DNA of 64,000 nt from Trichoderma breve. Its lineage: Eukaryota > Ascomycota > Sordariomycetes > Hypocreales > Hypocreaceae. Position numbers and translations under genes: made by a program. Position 1 is the first letter of the stretch. Each line of letters starts with the position of its first letter. Below, in pieces: positions 8,954-24,200 of the stretch. The notes under the pieces are model-generated. The model had not been told where the DNA came from, searched no databases, and saw nothing but the letters and a program-made list of their open reading frames with translations. Location of the stretch: NCBI RefSeq assembly GCF_028502605.1, contig NC_079234.1, forward strand, positions 2,170,001 to 2,234,000. Reading direction: 5' to 3'.

Positions 8954-11900
8954 TATTTATAACTTTTATTTAAAAATTATTTTAAATTATAAATAATATT
9001 TTATAAAAATATTAAATAATTAAATTTTATATATTAAATATTAAAATAAATTAAAAAAATATTATTTAAAGTTATAAAAATAATAATATAAAATTTAAAA
9101 AAGTATTTAAAATTAATATAATTAATAAAAATCTATAGCTTAAGCTATAATAATAATTATTATTATTATTTTAATTATAATTTTTAATTATATAAATAAA
9201 AAAAAATTTAATTTTTAAAATTAAAATTATTATATTTAAAGTTAAAAAAAAAAATTATATAACTTAAGTACTTTAAATTTTATAATAAAAAACTAAAAAA
9301 TATAAATAAATATTTTACTAAACTTAATATATACTTTAATTACTTTTTAAATACTTTAAAAAAAAATAAAAATAAAAATATTTTTATAATTATTTACTTT
9401 ACTAAAGTAATTATAAAATAATTATAATTTATTATATAAAACTTTAAAAAAAATACTTTAAATAAATAAAAAACTTAAACTTAAAAAATTTTTAAGTTTT
9501 ACTAAAATTTTTATAAGTAATTTAAAAAATTATTTAAAAGCTTAAATAAAAAATAAAAAATAAAATAAAAGCTTTAATTTATTAAATAAAAAAAATAATA
9601 TTTTAAATATATAATTATATTTTTATAATTTTTTACTAAAGTTAATTAAATTAAAAATATTAAAAAAAATATTATATAAATTTTAAATCCTTAGTTAAAA
9701 ATAAATTATATAAAATTAATAAAAAAATAAATAATTTTATTAACTATATATAAATTATAATTAATATTAATAATTATTTTTAAAAAAAAAATAAAAAAAA
9801 TATATTAAAATTTTTAATTTAAATATAATTTATAATATTATATTAACTAAAGTAAAAAATATAATTTAATTATATATAATAATAATAAATTAAAATTTAT
9901 AAATTTAAATATTATTAATATTTATAAATTTATAAGTAAATATAATTACTATAATAAAATAAATTATAAAAAAGAATTTATTAAAGTAAATATAAAAAAC
10001 TTAATAATTTTAAAAAATTTATTAATAAAAATAAAAAATTTAATAAAGTTTAAATTAATATTATTAATATTATATTTTATAATTTACTTAATTAAATTAA
10101 TTACTATAATAATTAATACTTTATATATAAAAAAAAAATATTAAATTAATATTTTAAAATACTTAAGAAAAAATAACTAAAATAAATTATTATTAATATA
10201 ATAATTTTTAAAAAAGTTAATTAATAAATAATTAACTAAGCTATTAATAATATATTTATAATAATTACTATTTTAAAAAGAAATTAATATAACTTAGGAA
10301 AAATATAAAAAAACTTAAATTTTTAATATTTTATTTATAAAAAAAAATATATATATATATATTTATTTATAAATAAAAAAAAAAGCTAAATAAAATTAAA
10401 AATATATTAATTTAAATATTTTAAAATTATATAAAAAGTATAAATTATAAAAACCTTAGGGATTAAATTACTTTTATAAATAAAAACCCTTAGATTATAA
10501 ATTAAAAAAACTTTAAAAATAAAAACTAAGTAAATTTTAATAAATACTTAAATAATATAAGATTACTTAATAATAAATATTTAATAATAATAAATTAATA
10601 AAATATATTAATATAAACTTTTATTACTTTATTATAATTTAAAAATAGTTTTTTAAATAAATAAAAATATAACTTATATATAATATATTATTTATAAAAA
10701 AATATAATTAATTAAAAATAAAGTAATATAATAAAATATTATATATTAAATATTATATAATTAAAATTAATAATTAATACTTTTAAATTTAATATAAGTA
10801 TTTTTATAAAAAATATTATATAAAAGTTAATTTAAAAATATATAAAAATTAATTATATAGCTAATACCTTAATTATAAAATTAAGGATTAATATAAATAA
10901 AAAAAGAATATTTTAAGAATAACCCTTTATAATATAAAAATAAACTTTATAAAAAATATTAAGTAAAAAAAAAAAAATAATTAACTTTAATATTAATTAT
11001 ATTATAATAAATTTAATTTTAAAATTTATAATAAAGGTTATATTTATAAAAAAAAATATTAAATATTTTTATAATATTAATAAATATTAATAATATTAAA
11101 AACTTTAATAATAATAAATATAATAATAAATAATTAAATATTTTAATATTATTACTAAAGAAAACTATAATTTTACTTAAAAAAATATATATATATTAAT
11201 ATAATTAAAATAATTAATATAAAAAAACTTAAAGTAAATATATAATTTAAAAATTAAATTACTATTATATATATTAATAATAAATTAAATTATAATTTAA
11301 TTTTATTATAATTAATTAAAGAATTAAAAATCTTTATTTAATAAATAAAATAAATATTATAAATTATAAATATTATAAAAAAAAATAAAAAAAAATTATT
11401 AAATATAAAAAAGTAAAGTTATATTATTAAAAAAACTAAAATCCTTTATATTAATTATAAAAAAAATACTTAAGTTTAAAAAAAAAATTACTAATATTAT
11501 TATAATATAATAAATAATATAAAAAAGTGAAATATATTTATATTAATAAAATTATAATATAATTTAAAAATAAGCTAATAATATTTAATAAAATATTAAG
11601 TAAAATATAATAAAATAAAATTAAAAAAACTTAATAATACTTTTACTAAAATATTTTATTAATATAAAAAATATAAAAAATTATATAAAATAATATTAAA
11701 TATTAAGTTACTATTATATTTATAATAAAATTACTTTATTAAATTAATAAATAAAAATAACCTAACATTTATAAAATTTAAAACTTTAATAAAAAAAAAA
11801 TAAAAACTTTAAGGAAATAATTAAATAAATAATTAAAAAAAATATATATTTAAGTTTTTAATTTATTAATAAAATACTTTATAATATTTATATTAAAGAA

Positions 11901-14900
11901 AAATAAAAAGTTATAATTAATTATTAATTATTAATAACTTAATAAAATTACTATTAAAAATTAAATATTATTATTTTTAATTTTTAAAATTAAAAATAAA
12001 TTAATAATTATAAAATAATTTATAATTTTTAACTTAAAAAAACCTATAACTTTATTTAAATTAAGAAAGAAAATAAATAAAAAATAATATTTAAAATATA
12101 TTATAAATTATTTAAATATTAAATTATATTTTTTAAATTTATTAATATATTTGCTATATTTTAAAAAATAATTAATAAAGTTTTTAAAAAATATATTAAT
12201 AAATTTATTATTATATATTTAAATAATATATTAATTCACTTTAATATTAAAAAAATAAATAAATAATATATATATTAAATTTTAAAAATATTATAAAAAG
12301 TAAATTTATTAATAAAATTAAAGAAATATTAATTTTATATATAAAAGGTTAACTTTTTAAAATATATTATTTTACTAAAATAAATTAAAATAAACCTTAA
12401 TAAAATAATAATTATTATAAAATAAAAAGTCTTTAAAATAATTAAAAAATTATAAAGCTTTTTTAAATTAATTAATTATTATTAATAATTTATTTAAAAT
12501 TATAATAAAATTATTATATTTTTTATAAACTTTACTAAAAAAAAAACCTAAATAATAAAAAAAAAATTAATTAATTAAATATATAAAAAAAACTTTAAAA
12601 GCTTTTAAAGTATTTTAAAAAACTATTATTAATATATTAATATTATAAATATATAATTTTAAGAAAATAATTATTATTAAAATAAATACTTTAAATTATA
12701 TAATTAAAAAAATCCTTAGTTAATAAAATAACAAAAAAATATTATATTTAGTAATTTTTTTTTAAAAAAACTTTATAAACCTAAATTATAATACTTTATT
12801 TATAATTAAAATTTATAATTATTTTTAAAATATTTAAAAAATAAAAATTATATTTACTAAGTAATAAATATAAAATTATTATATATTTAAATTATAAAAA
12901 TTTTATAAATTTTACTATAAAAAAATAAATATTTCAATATAATAAAAAAAATATCTTTAGTTTATAATTAAATATAACTTTAAAATTATATTTTATAAAA
13001 AAATAAAAGATAATTATATAAATATTTTTAATTATAAAAAAAACTATTTTAAATTAATATTAAAACTTACTTTATTAATATTTTAAAAAATAATAAAAAA
13101 ATATTATAAATTAGTAATTATTAATACTTTTTTTATAATTAAAAATAAAATTAATAATTAAATATTAAATTAATTTTTTATTAATATAACTTTTATAAAA
13201 GGAATTTTATAATAAAATAATAAAATCTAAGTATTAAATATATTATAATAAAATAATAAAATCTAAGTATTAAATATATTATAATAAAAAATAATAAAAA
13301 TAATTTATAAATATTTATTATATAAATATAAAAAAATTATTAAAAAAATTATTTAATTATATATTTTATATATAAAAATAAAATTTAATTAATAAAAACT
13401 TTATAGTAAATTATAATTATTATTAATTTTAAAATATTTTTAAAATTTTATTATATTTAATTATATTATTAAGTTATTATTATTAAAAAAATTTATAATA
13501 AATATAATATATAATAATATTTTTATTATTATTAATAAATTAATAAAATAAAATATTTTTATTTTATATAAAAAAAATAATATTATAAAAAAATTAAGTT
13601 ATATAATATAAAAATATATAACCTTAAAATATAAATTACCTATAGAAATTATTTTTAATAAAAAATTAATATTTATATTTAAATATTAATAAAGTATTAT
13701 AATAAAAATTAAAACTAATTATAAAGCTAGTATTATTTATTACTTTTAAATAAATAAATAAATAAAATATATTAATTAAATTATTAAAGTATATTTATAA
13801 AATTATATAAACTTTAATTAAAATAATTAAGTTAAATATTTATTTAATATAAACTTCTTTTATAATAATTTAATATTAAAATTTACTAAATTTTTATTAT
13901 TTTATATGAATAAAAAATATTATTTTTAAATATATAAAATATTATAAAAAAATATATATATAAAAAACTATACTTAAAGTAAATAAATTTAAAAAATTAT
14001 ATTAAAAATTATATATATAACTTAAACTTATATAAAAATATATAAAGAAATATATAAATAAAAAAAAACTTAAAAAATTAATTTTTTAAAAATAAAATAT
14101 AATTTATTTACGTTAATATATTTAAAAAGAAAAATAAGCTAATATTAAAATTAATAAATTAAATAATAAACTAAATTATAAAAAAATTAAATTTTATAAA
14201 ATTTTAAAAAAAATTAATAAAATTAATTATAAACTAAATTTACTTAAGTAATTAAATAAATAAAAAAAACTAATATATTTAATTTTTTATATTTTATTAT
14301 TTAAAAAAAATAATAATAAATAAAAATATAAAAAAATTTATTAAAAATAAAATTATTATTAAAAGTAAAAAACTTAAATATAAAATTAATAAAATAATAT
14401 TATTAAAAATAAATAAAATAATTAATAAATTTTAATATTTAGTAAAATAAAAAAAATATAATGAAAATATAAATAATTAAAAATTAAAAAGTAATTTTAA
14501 ATATATTAATATTATTTTAAAAACTTTTTAAAATAAATTTTATAAATAATTATAAATATAATAAAAAATAATATAAAAAAACTAAAATATCTTATAAAAT
14601 TTAAAAAAAAAAAAAATAATATTTTTTAATAAAATAAAAAAATTTAAATTTAAAAATATTAAATTAATATTTAAAAAAAGTTACTTAACTTTATTTATAG
14701 ATTATATATTATAAAAAAACTATATTTTTTTATATTATATATAAATTAATTTAAATTAATATTTTTTTTTATAATAATTAACTTTTTTTATTTTTTTAAT
14801 ATTTAATTTATAATTTATTATTTTTATTTTATAAATATAAAATAAATAATATAGTTTTTATAACTTTATAAAATAAATTAAAGTTTTATTATACTTAGCT

Positions 14901-15377
14901 TTTTATTAAATAAAAAGCTTTTTATAATATTTTTATTAAATAATTAATATTTTTTTAATAAGTTTTTTTTAATATTTTAATTATTTAAGTTTTTTAATAA
15001 TATAATTAATTAAAAAAAAAACATTAATAAAGTAACTAAAGAAAAAATATTATATTTATAAAAAAATATAAAAATAAATAAGCTACTATATAAATAATTA
15101 AAATAATAATAATATATATATAAATTACTATTTTTAATAATTAAATAAAGGTATATATTTAAATAATAAAAATAAAATAATATATTAAATTTAAAAAAAT
15201 AAATAAAAATTATATAAAAATAATATTTTTTTATAAACTTAAACTTAAGTTTACTTATATAATTAAATATAATAATAATTAAAAAAAAAAAAATTACTTA
15301 AATTATAAAAAAAAAACTATAATATTTATATAAAATATAACTTAAGCCTTAAGGATAAAACTAATATAAAAATATTA
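8954..15377 (+). pseudogene. Dead gag-pol of the Gypsy element (RT and chromodomain decodable)
   Basis: Every frame is full of stops, yet reading 12141-12242 in frame gives the pattern of the RT fingers/palm if stops and odd residues are read as C-to-T or G-to-A products. Examples are ATT AAT ATA TTT GCT ATA TTT TAA (from TNAPATFQ) and TAT TTA AAT AAT ATA TTA ATT (from YLDDILI, 12216-12236). At 14436-14480 the frame reads YLVK-stop-KKYNENINN-stop, the core of a chromodomain (YLVKWKGY...W). The order RT then chromodomain fits a chromovirus of the Ty3/Gypsy group, in which the chromodomain ends the integrase. Gag, protease, RNase H and the integrase core lie in the expected intervals, but I could not read their motifs. 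No splice or frameshift structure can be recovered. Confidence 0.65.
13210..13281. repeat. 36-bp tandem duplication inside the Gypsy element
   Basis: A 36-base unit containing AAATCTAAGTATTAAATATA occurs twice in succession with no differences seen. The other copies of the element that I compared do not appear to have it, so it is a copy-specific event. Confidence 0.65.
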
Positions 15378-15800
15378 TATTATAAACTAATATATTTATA
15401 ATTATAATAATAAAATTTATAAAATAAATATTATTAAAAATTATAATAAATTAAAAAATTAATTATAATTAAGTTTATATAATAATAAATAAACTAAAGT
15501 AAACTATTTTTTAATTAAAAAACTAATTTACTTTAGGATAAATAAACTTAAGTAAGTTTTATATTATATATTTATTTTATAATATTTATTTAAAATAATA
15601 TAAATAATTTATTATAAATATAAAATAATACTTAATTATATTATAAATATATTATTTATTAATTATAAAAATACACTTTTTTTATTTTTATTAATTATTT
15701 ATTAATTTAATTTAGTTTATTTATTAATATAAACTTAGTATAAGGTTTATTTTTTAAAAATCCCTTTTATATTAATATTATAAAAGCTTAGCTTATTATA
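15378..15800 (+). repeat. 3' LTR of the Gypsy element
   Basis: Second member of the LTR pair; the landmarks are the same as in the 5' LTR, with a constant offset of 6848 bases near the start. It is followed directly by the TTATA target duplication and then by the resumed R repeat. Confidence 0.75.
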
Positions 15801-16800
15801 TTATAAATTTAATTATTTATTTAGTTATTTTATTATTATTATAATTAAATTATAATTATTATTTAAAAAAATATATTATTTTATTATATAATTTTTTATA
15901 TTATATATATAATTTAATTTAAAAATTAGTAATATTTTTTTATAATTTAATAAAAAAATATAATAAATTTATTTAATTTAATTAAGTAATTAAATTATAA
16001 ATATAAAATTTTTTTTAAATATAAAAAATAAAATACTTAATTAAAATTAAAATAATAAATTATTATTAAACTTTTATTTAGTAATTATTAACTAATACTT
16101 TATTAATTCTTTTACTTAATAATAGCTTAATTAATTTATATTTTTTTTTATAATTAATTTAAATTAATTTTTTTTATTTTTTTTTTTTATTTTTTAAACT
16201 TTAGTAACTTTTTTTTATAATATTAATAATATTTTTATTATAAGTTTTTATAATAATAATAATTATTTTAATTATAATTATAATTAATTTTTCATTATTT
16301 TTAATTATTATAATTATTTATAATAAATAAATATATAGTAATTATTAATTTATTTTTAATTATTAAAAAACTTTATTATTTTTATATAAAGTATATTATT
16401 TTATTAAATAATTTTTTAATTTTAAAAATATTATATATATAATTTATTTTTAAGTAAAATTATTATTATTTTTTATAATTTAATAAAAAAATATAATAAA
16501 TTTATTTAATTTAATTAAAATTATTAAATTATAAATTATAAAACTTAAAGCTTATATTATATTTAAACTTTATTATTTAAGTTATTTTATATATATATTT
16601 TAAATTTAGTGTTAAACTTTAATTAATTATACTTTATAATTTAAATTTTTAAAATTTAATTTAATTAATTATAATTAATTAAATTAAATTATAAATTAAT
16701 TTTAGATTTTAAACTAAAAGTTAAAATATAGTTTTTTTTAACTTAGTTATTATAGTTTTATTAACTTTTTTAATAATAAATATAATTTTTATAAATTTAA
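15801..16800 (-). repeat. R-family LTR-like repeat, part 2
   Basis: Continues the R copy broken at 8529. It contains the reverse complement of the R core (around 16620-16790) also seen at 20060-20790, 22388-22800 and 35255-35960. Together with part 1 it makes a nearly full R unit that was the target of the Gypsy insertion. Confidence 0.55.
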
Positions 16801-19800
16801 TATTAATTAAAAAAAAAACTATATAAAATAATAACTTTATATTTAATTAATAAATACTTTAGTAAAATTATAATTAAATTAAGAAAATTAATAAAATAAA
16901 ATAATACTTTTAGTAATAAAATTAAAAACCTTTATATTATATAAAAAAATATAAAAAATATATATAAAAGATTATAAAATAAATATAATTTATAAAATTA
17001 AAAAAGCCCCTAGGGATAATTAAATATATTAAAAAACCTTAAAAAAATAATTTAAATTTTTTAATAAAATTATATATAAAATTAAAAATTTATATTATTA
17101 AAATTAAAATACTTTACAATATTTAAAAAATATATTAATAAACTTTTAATATATATTAATTTTTATTGAAAAACTTAATATTAAATTTTTAAAATATAAT
17201 TAATAAAATTATAAAATTAAATTTATAAACAATAAAATTTTAATATTTAATAAAATTTATAACCTAAGTATTATTAAGCTTAAAATACTTAATAAATAAA
17301 TTAAAAATTAATTAAAAAAAATTATATTAAACTTTTTAAATTTTTAATAAAATATTTAATTATATTTATATTTAAAAAAAATAAAAAACTTTAATTTATT
17401 ATAAATTATTAATAATTAAATATAATAATTAAGAAAATATTATATTTTTATTTTTAATTTTAAAAATTAAAAATTAATTTATAAAAACTAAGTAAATTTT
17501 AAAAAAATATATAATTTTATTTAAATTAAAAAAAATAATAAATAAATTTTTTTTATATTAATTATAAACTTTATAAATATTAAATAATATTTTTTAACTT
17601 TATATATACTTTAATATTTTTTTAAAAAATAATTAATTATATATTATAAAATTATATAAATTATTTTATTATTAATATTTTATTAAGGATTTTTTAAAAA
17701 TTATTATATTATTTATAAATTTATTAAAAAAAATATTAAATTTAAATTTATTAAAAAAAATATTAAATTTAAATTTATTTAAAATATTAAATTTAAATTT
17801 ATTTAAAATATTTTTAATAAACTTTTATTATTATATTAATATTTATAATATTTAATTAATTAAATAATATTTTTAAGAAAAAATTAAAGTTTATTTACTT
17901 TTTTAAAAAACTAAATAAATTAAAATTTAAATATTTTATTTATAATAAAGAATTTATAATTATATATTAAATATTTAGTAAATAATATTAAAAATATTAT
18001 TATAAAAAAAATTAATTCTTAATAATAATTTTTATAAATTATAAAAATATTATTTATTTTATAATAATATAAAAAATATAGTATAAATAAATTAAATATT
18101 ATAAATAATTTTTTAAATTTAAATTTATTATTAAATATTATAATAAATTAAATAATAAATATATTAATATATTTAGTAAATATTTAAATTATTTTTAAAA
18201 AGTTTTAAAAATTAAAGTTTAAATATTAAAAAAAACTAATAAAAAAAACTAATATAAAAACTTAATTATTTAATTAATTAATATATTATATTAAATTAAG
18301 TTAAAAAATTTAATTATTAATAATATAAAGAAATATATTAAAAATTAAAAAAATAAATAATATTTAAAAAGTATTTTTATAAATATTAAATACTTAATAT
18401 TAAATAAACTTATTTAAATATTAAAAAATTTATAAAGTAAAATAATAAAACTAATTTATATATATAAATTTAATAAATATTATAAAATTAAAAATTATAT
18501 ATAATAAATTAAATAATATTTTAAATTTAAAAATATTAAAATATAAATATAAAAAATTATATTAAAATATATAATATATAAATAAACTAAAATATTATAA
18601 TTTTTTTTATAAAAAATTATAATTTTTATTAATTTTAATTAAAAATTAAAAATTAATAATATTTAATTATATTATTAAATTTTTATTTTTTAAAAAATTT
18701 ATAATTAATAAAATATAAAATAATATTTTTATAATAATTAATTAATTTTTAAAAATAATTTATTTTATTTTAATTATAAAAAAAAACTTTATAAAAAACT
18801 TAATTTAAATTTTTTTTAAAAATATTTATATTTATTTTAAATTATTAAATAAAATTATTTTTAATAAAAAATTAATATTTATATTAAAATTTTAATAATT
18901 ATTTATAGTAAAAATTAAATTAAAATATAAAGCTAATATAATTTATTATTTTTAAATAAATAAATAAATAAAATAAATTAATTAAATTATTAAAATATAT
19001 TTATAATATTATATTAATTTAAATTAAAATAATTAAGTAAAATATTTCTTAATTATTTAAGTATTTTATAATAATATATTAATAAAATTTATAAATTATT
19101 TATTATTTTATATAAATTATAAATTTAAATTAAATTTATATTAATTATTTATTAAAAAAAATATTAATAAAATTATTATTATAATTAATAAACTTAAAAA
19201 ATTATATTAAAATTTTTAAATATAATTTAAATATATTAAAAAAAAATAATTAAATTTATAAATATTAAAAAAATTAAAAAATTAATTTATTTTAAAAAAA
19301 AAAATAATTTATTTACTTTAATATTTATATAATAAAAAATAACTAAATATTAAAATTAATAAATTAAGTAATAAACTTAACTTTAAAAAACTTAAATTTT
19401 ATAAAATTATAAAAAAAAATTTATTAATTATAAAATAAAATTTTTTATTTACTTTAAGAAAATAAAAAAAATATTATATATTTAAATTTTTATATTTTAT
19501 TATTAAAAAAAGTATTAATAAATAAAAAAATAAATAAAATTATATAAAATAAAATTATTATTTAAAGTAAAAAACTTAAATATAAAATTAAAAAACTTAA
19601 AATAATAAAATTTAATAAAAATATTTAATAAGTTAAATATTTAATAAAATAAAAAAATTATAATAAAGTAAAAAACTTATAGTAAATTATTAAAAACTTT
19701 AAATATTTAAAAATTTTTATAAATAACTTTTACTAAAGTTTAAATTTAATAAAAAAAATTAATTAATAATATTTATTATAAAATTTATAATTATAAAATT

Positions 19801-20059
19801 AATTAAATTAAGTAATATTATAATTTAATTAAAGACTTTTATTTTTTTATATTTAATTTTATTTAGTTTTTTTTAATTATTAAAATTTTATATCATTATA
19901 TAAATTATTTCTTTTAATTAAAATTACCTTTATTTATAAAAGTATTTAATTTTTATATAAATAATTTTATATTAAATATAAAATATAATAATTTTATAAA
20001 GTTAAATAAATAAAAAAAAATATATATTATATAAAAATTTATTATTTTTTATAAAAAAA
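16801..20059 (+). mobile_element. Internal relic of a related Gypsy copy between inverted R repeats
   Basis: Segments near 18890-19060 and 19555-19620 resemble 13660-13850 and 14335-14400 of the delimited element in the same order. For example, TAAAGTAAAAAACTTAAATA at 19563-19582 occurs almost unchanged near 14362. This is therefore the 3' half of a related retroelement on the + strand. It lies between an R copy in - orientation and one in + orientation. No coding frame survives and the limits are those of the flanking R repeats. Confidence 0.45.
17725..17815. repeat. Short tandem repeat (ATATTAAATTTAAATTTATT units)
   Basis: Four successive units with the core ATATTAAATTTAAATTTATT occur here, the first two spaced by extra A-runs. 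Only found in this copy. Confidence 0.6.
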
Positions 20060-20790
20060 TTATATTTATTATTAAAAAGGTTAATAAAGCTATAATAACT
20101 AAATTAAAGAAAAATTATACTTTAGTTTTTTATTTAAAATCTAAAATTAATTTATAATTTAACTTAATTAACTATAGCTAATTAAATTAAACTTTAAAAA
20201 TTTAAATTATAAAATATAATTATTATTATATTAAGGTTTAAAAATAAACTTAAATTATATATATATAATAGCCTAAAGAATAAAATTTAAATATAATATA
20301 AACTTTAAGTTTTATAATTTATAATTTAATAATTCAACTAAATTAAATAAGTTTATATTTTTTTATTAAGTTATAAAAAATAATAATAATTTTACTTAAA
20401 AATAAATTATATATATAATATTTTTAAAACTAAAAAACTACTTAATAAAATAATATATTATAAAAATAATATATTATTTTAATAAAAAATAAATTAATAA
20501 TTAATATGTATTATAAATAATCATAATAATTAAAAATAATAAAAAATTAATCATAATTATAATTAAAATAATAATTACTATTATAAAAACCTATAATAAA
20601 AATATTATTATTATTATAAAAAAGTTTATTAAAAATTAAAAAATAAAAAATAAAAAATTAAATTAATTATAAAAAAGAAAATACAAATTAACTAAGCTAT
20701 TATTAATTAATAATTACTAAATAAAAGTTTAATAATAATTTATTATTTAAATTTTAATTAAGTAATTTATTTTTTATATTAAAGAAAAAA
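20060..20790 (+). repeat. R-family LTR-like repeat (+)
   Basis: Contains the R core with the internal near-palindrome around AACTTAATTAACTATAGCTA (20160-20180) and the following blocks shared with 35255-35960 and, in reverse, with 16020-16800. Confidence 0.55.
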
Positions 20791-20944
20791 AATATTATAA
20801 TATTTTATTTTAATATAAAGTTTTTTATAAATATTTAATATAATAATTAATAAAAATATATAAATAATAAAAAAATATAATATTAATAAAAAAAGGAAAT
20901 TATTATTTATATTAAATATAATAAAGTTTTAAAAATAAAATTAA

Positions 20945-21215
20945 GAAAATAAAATATTATATTATAATTTAGTTTTTAAAGTTATAATAATAAATTAATA
21001 AATTAACTTAAGTTAAATTAACTTTAATTCTTTAATTAATTAAAAAAAAATTAAAATATAATTTTTCAATTTAAAATAAAATAATTAAATATATAAATTT
21101 CTTTTTTAATATTTATTAAAATACTTAAATAATTAATTATTATTATAATTATAATATTTATAATATAATTAAATTAAAACCTAAATATTTATTTTTATTT
21201 ATATTATTAAATAAC
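20945..21215 (+). repeat. Repeat X (copy 1)
   Basis: Nearly identical to the reverse complement of 29310-29600; a shared landmark is TTAACTTAAGTTAAATTAAC at 21003-21022. Here X lies at the outer (5') side of the inverted duplication arm, while at 29310-29600 it lies at the inner end, so it behaves like a terminal repeat. Confidence 0.6.
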
Positions 21216-24200
21216 TATATTAATATAAACTTTTATTATTTTATTATAATTTAAAAACAATTTTTTAAATAAAAGAAAATATAATTTATATATAATAATT
21301 TACTTATAAAAAATATAATTATTTAAAAATAATAAAATAATATATTATATAATTAAAACTAATAATTAATGTTTTTAAATTTAATAAAGTAATTTTTATA
21401 AAAAGTATTATATTAAAATTAATTTTAAAATATATATTAATTAATTATATAATTAATACTTTAATTATAAAATAAAATAATATATATAAAAAAATTATTT
21501 TAAAATAAACTTTTTATAATATTAAAATAAACTTTATAAAAACTATTAAATAAAAAAAATATTATATTTAATTTTAATATTAATTATATTATAATAAATT
21601 TATTTTTAAAATATATAATAAAAATTATAATTATAAAAAAAATATTAAATACTTTTATATATATTATATTAATAAATTTAATATTAATAAATATTAATAA
21701 TATTAAAAACTTTAATAATAATAAATATAATAATAAATTATTAAAAATTTTAATATTTTTACTAAAGAAAATTATAATTTTAATTAAAAAAAATATAAAT
21801 TAATATAATTAAAATAACTAAAATAAAAAAACTTAAGATAAATATATAATTTAAAAATAAAATTACTATTATATATATTAATAATAAATTAAATTATAAT
21901 TTAATTTTATTATATTTAATTAAGAAATAATAAATTTTTATTTAATAAATAAAATAAATATTATAAATTATAAATATTATAAAAAAAAAATTTTATTAAA
22001 TATAAAATTAATTATTTTTTATTAATTATTAATAAAAATATTTATAATTATTTAATAATAACTTTATTATTTTATAAAAAATTAATAAAATTTACTAAGA
22101 TATTAAAAATATATCTAAATATTAATTATATTAAAAAATATAAAAATATAAAATTATATTATTAAAAAACTAAAACTTTTTATATTAATTTTAAAAAAAT
22201 AATTAAATTTATAAAAAATAAACTTTTAATATTACTATAATATAATAAATAATATAAAAAAATAAAATTAATTTATATTAATAAAATTATAATATAATTT
22301 AAAAATAAATTAATAATACTTAATAAAATATTAAGTAAAATATAAAAAAAAATTAAAAAATTTAAAAAATAGTTTTACTAAAATACTATAATAAATTAAC
22401 TTTATAATAATTATAAAAATTATATTTATTATTAAAAAAATTAATAAAGCTATAATAATTAAGTTAAAAAAAAAACTATACTTTAGTATTTAATTTAAAA
22501 TCTAAAATTAATTTATAATTTAACTTAATTAATTATAATTAATTAAGTTAAATTTTAAAAATTTAAATTATAAAGTATAATTAATTAAAAATTAAAATTA
22601 AAGTTAAAGTATATAAAATAATTTAAATAATAAAGTTTAAATATAATATAATTATATTTTAAACTTTATAATTTATAATTTAATAACTTAATTAAATTAA
22701 ATAAGTATTTTTTTATTAAATTATAAAAAGTAATAATAATTTTTAAAAATAAATTATATATATAATATAAAAAACTATATAATAAAATAATATATTTACT
22801 TTTTCTTAAGTAAAATAATTAAATAAATAATTAAATTTATAATTAATAAAATTATAAATCTATAATTAAAAACTTTAAAAAAAAATAAAGCTAAGTAAAA
22901 TAAAATATAAATTAAATTAATTAAAAAATATTAAAAATCCTAAGCTAAGTAAAAGTATTAAGAAAATTATTAAAAAAGTTAATAAAGTAATTTATTAAAT
23001 ATATATATATAAATTCTTTTATAATTAATTTTTTTTAAATAGTTTATTTTTTATATTTAAAAAAATTATTATAATTATAAATAAATATTTAAATAAATAA
23101 AATTATTATTTTTTAAAAAAAAAATATAATAAAAGTATATAATTTATATTTTAGTTAATATATAATTAAGTATATTTTAGGCTTATTATAAATTTAAAGT
23201 AAACTTAAATTAAGTTTATAGTATTTTAAATTATTATTAATTTAAGTTTACCTTAGGTTTAAGTTAAACTTAGGTTATTATTAATTAAATATAATTTAAA
23301 TTTATAATAAATATTTTAATAATATAAAAAATATAAAAAATTATATAAAGTAATATTAAATATTAAATTATTATTATATTTATAATAAAATTATTTTACT
23401 AAATTAATAAATAAAAAATAATTTAAAATTTATAAAATTTATATTTTTTTAAAAAAAATATATAAAATTTTAAAAAAATAATTAAATAAATAACTAAAGA
23501 AAAAATATATTTTAGTTTTTAATTTATTAATAAAATACTTTATAATATTTATACTTAAGAAAAGTAAAAGATTATAATTAATTATTAATTATTAATAACT
23601 TAATAAAATTATTATTAAAATAATATATTATTATTATTAATTTTTAAAATTAAAAATAAATTAATAATTATAAAATAATTTATAATATTTAATTTAAAAA
23701 AAACTTATAATTTTATTTAAATTAAAAAAAAATAAAAAATAATATTTAAAATATATTATAAATAATAAATTTATTAATAAAATTAAAAAAAATTATTTTT
23801 ATATTTAAAAAATTAATTTTTTAAAATATATTATTTCCTTAAAATAAATAAAAATAAATTTTATTAAAATAATTATTATTATAAATTAAAAAGTTTTTAA
23901 AATAATTAAAAAAATATAAAGTTTCTTTAAATTAATAAATTATTCTTTATAATTTATTTAAAACTATAGTAAAATTATAATATTATTTATAAATTTTATT
24001 TAAAAAAAAACTTTAATAATAAAATTAAGAAAAATTAATTTATTAATTATAAAAAAAAAACTTTTAAAATTTTTAAAGTTTTTAAAAAAAATTATTATTA
24101 ATATATTAATATTATAAATATATAATTTAAAAAAATTAATTATTATTAAAATAAATATATTAAATAATATAATTAAAAAAGTTTTTAATTAATAAAATAA

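Larger units (their letters stand above)
8530..15800 (+). mobile_element. Ty3/Gypsy LTR retrotransposon, RIP-mutated, with both LTRs
   Basis: Two direct repeats of about 424 bp (8530-8953 and 15378-15800) flank about 6.4 kb. The element starts TA and ends TA, as expected from RIP of TG...CA. The 5-bp flanks TTATA (8525-8529 and 15801-15805) match as a target-site duplication. The uninterrupted target can be seen in the R copy near 28160-28170. Orientation and family come from the RT box at 12141-12242 and the chromodomain at 14436-14480, both on the + strand. It cannot encode protein now. Confidence 0.75.
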
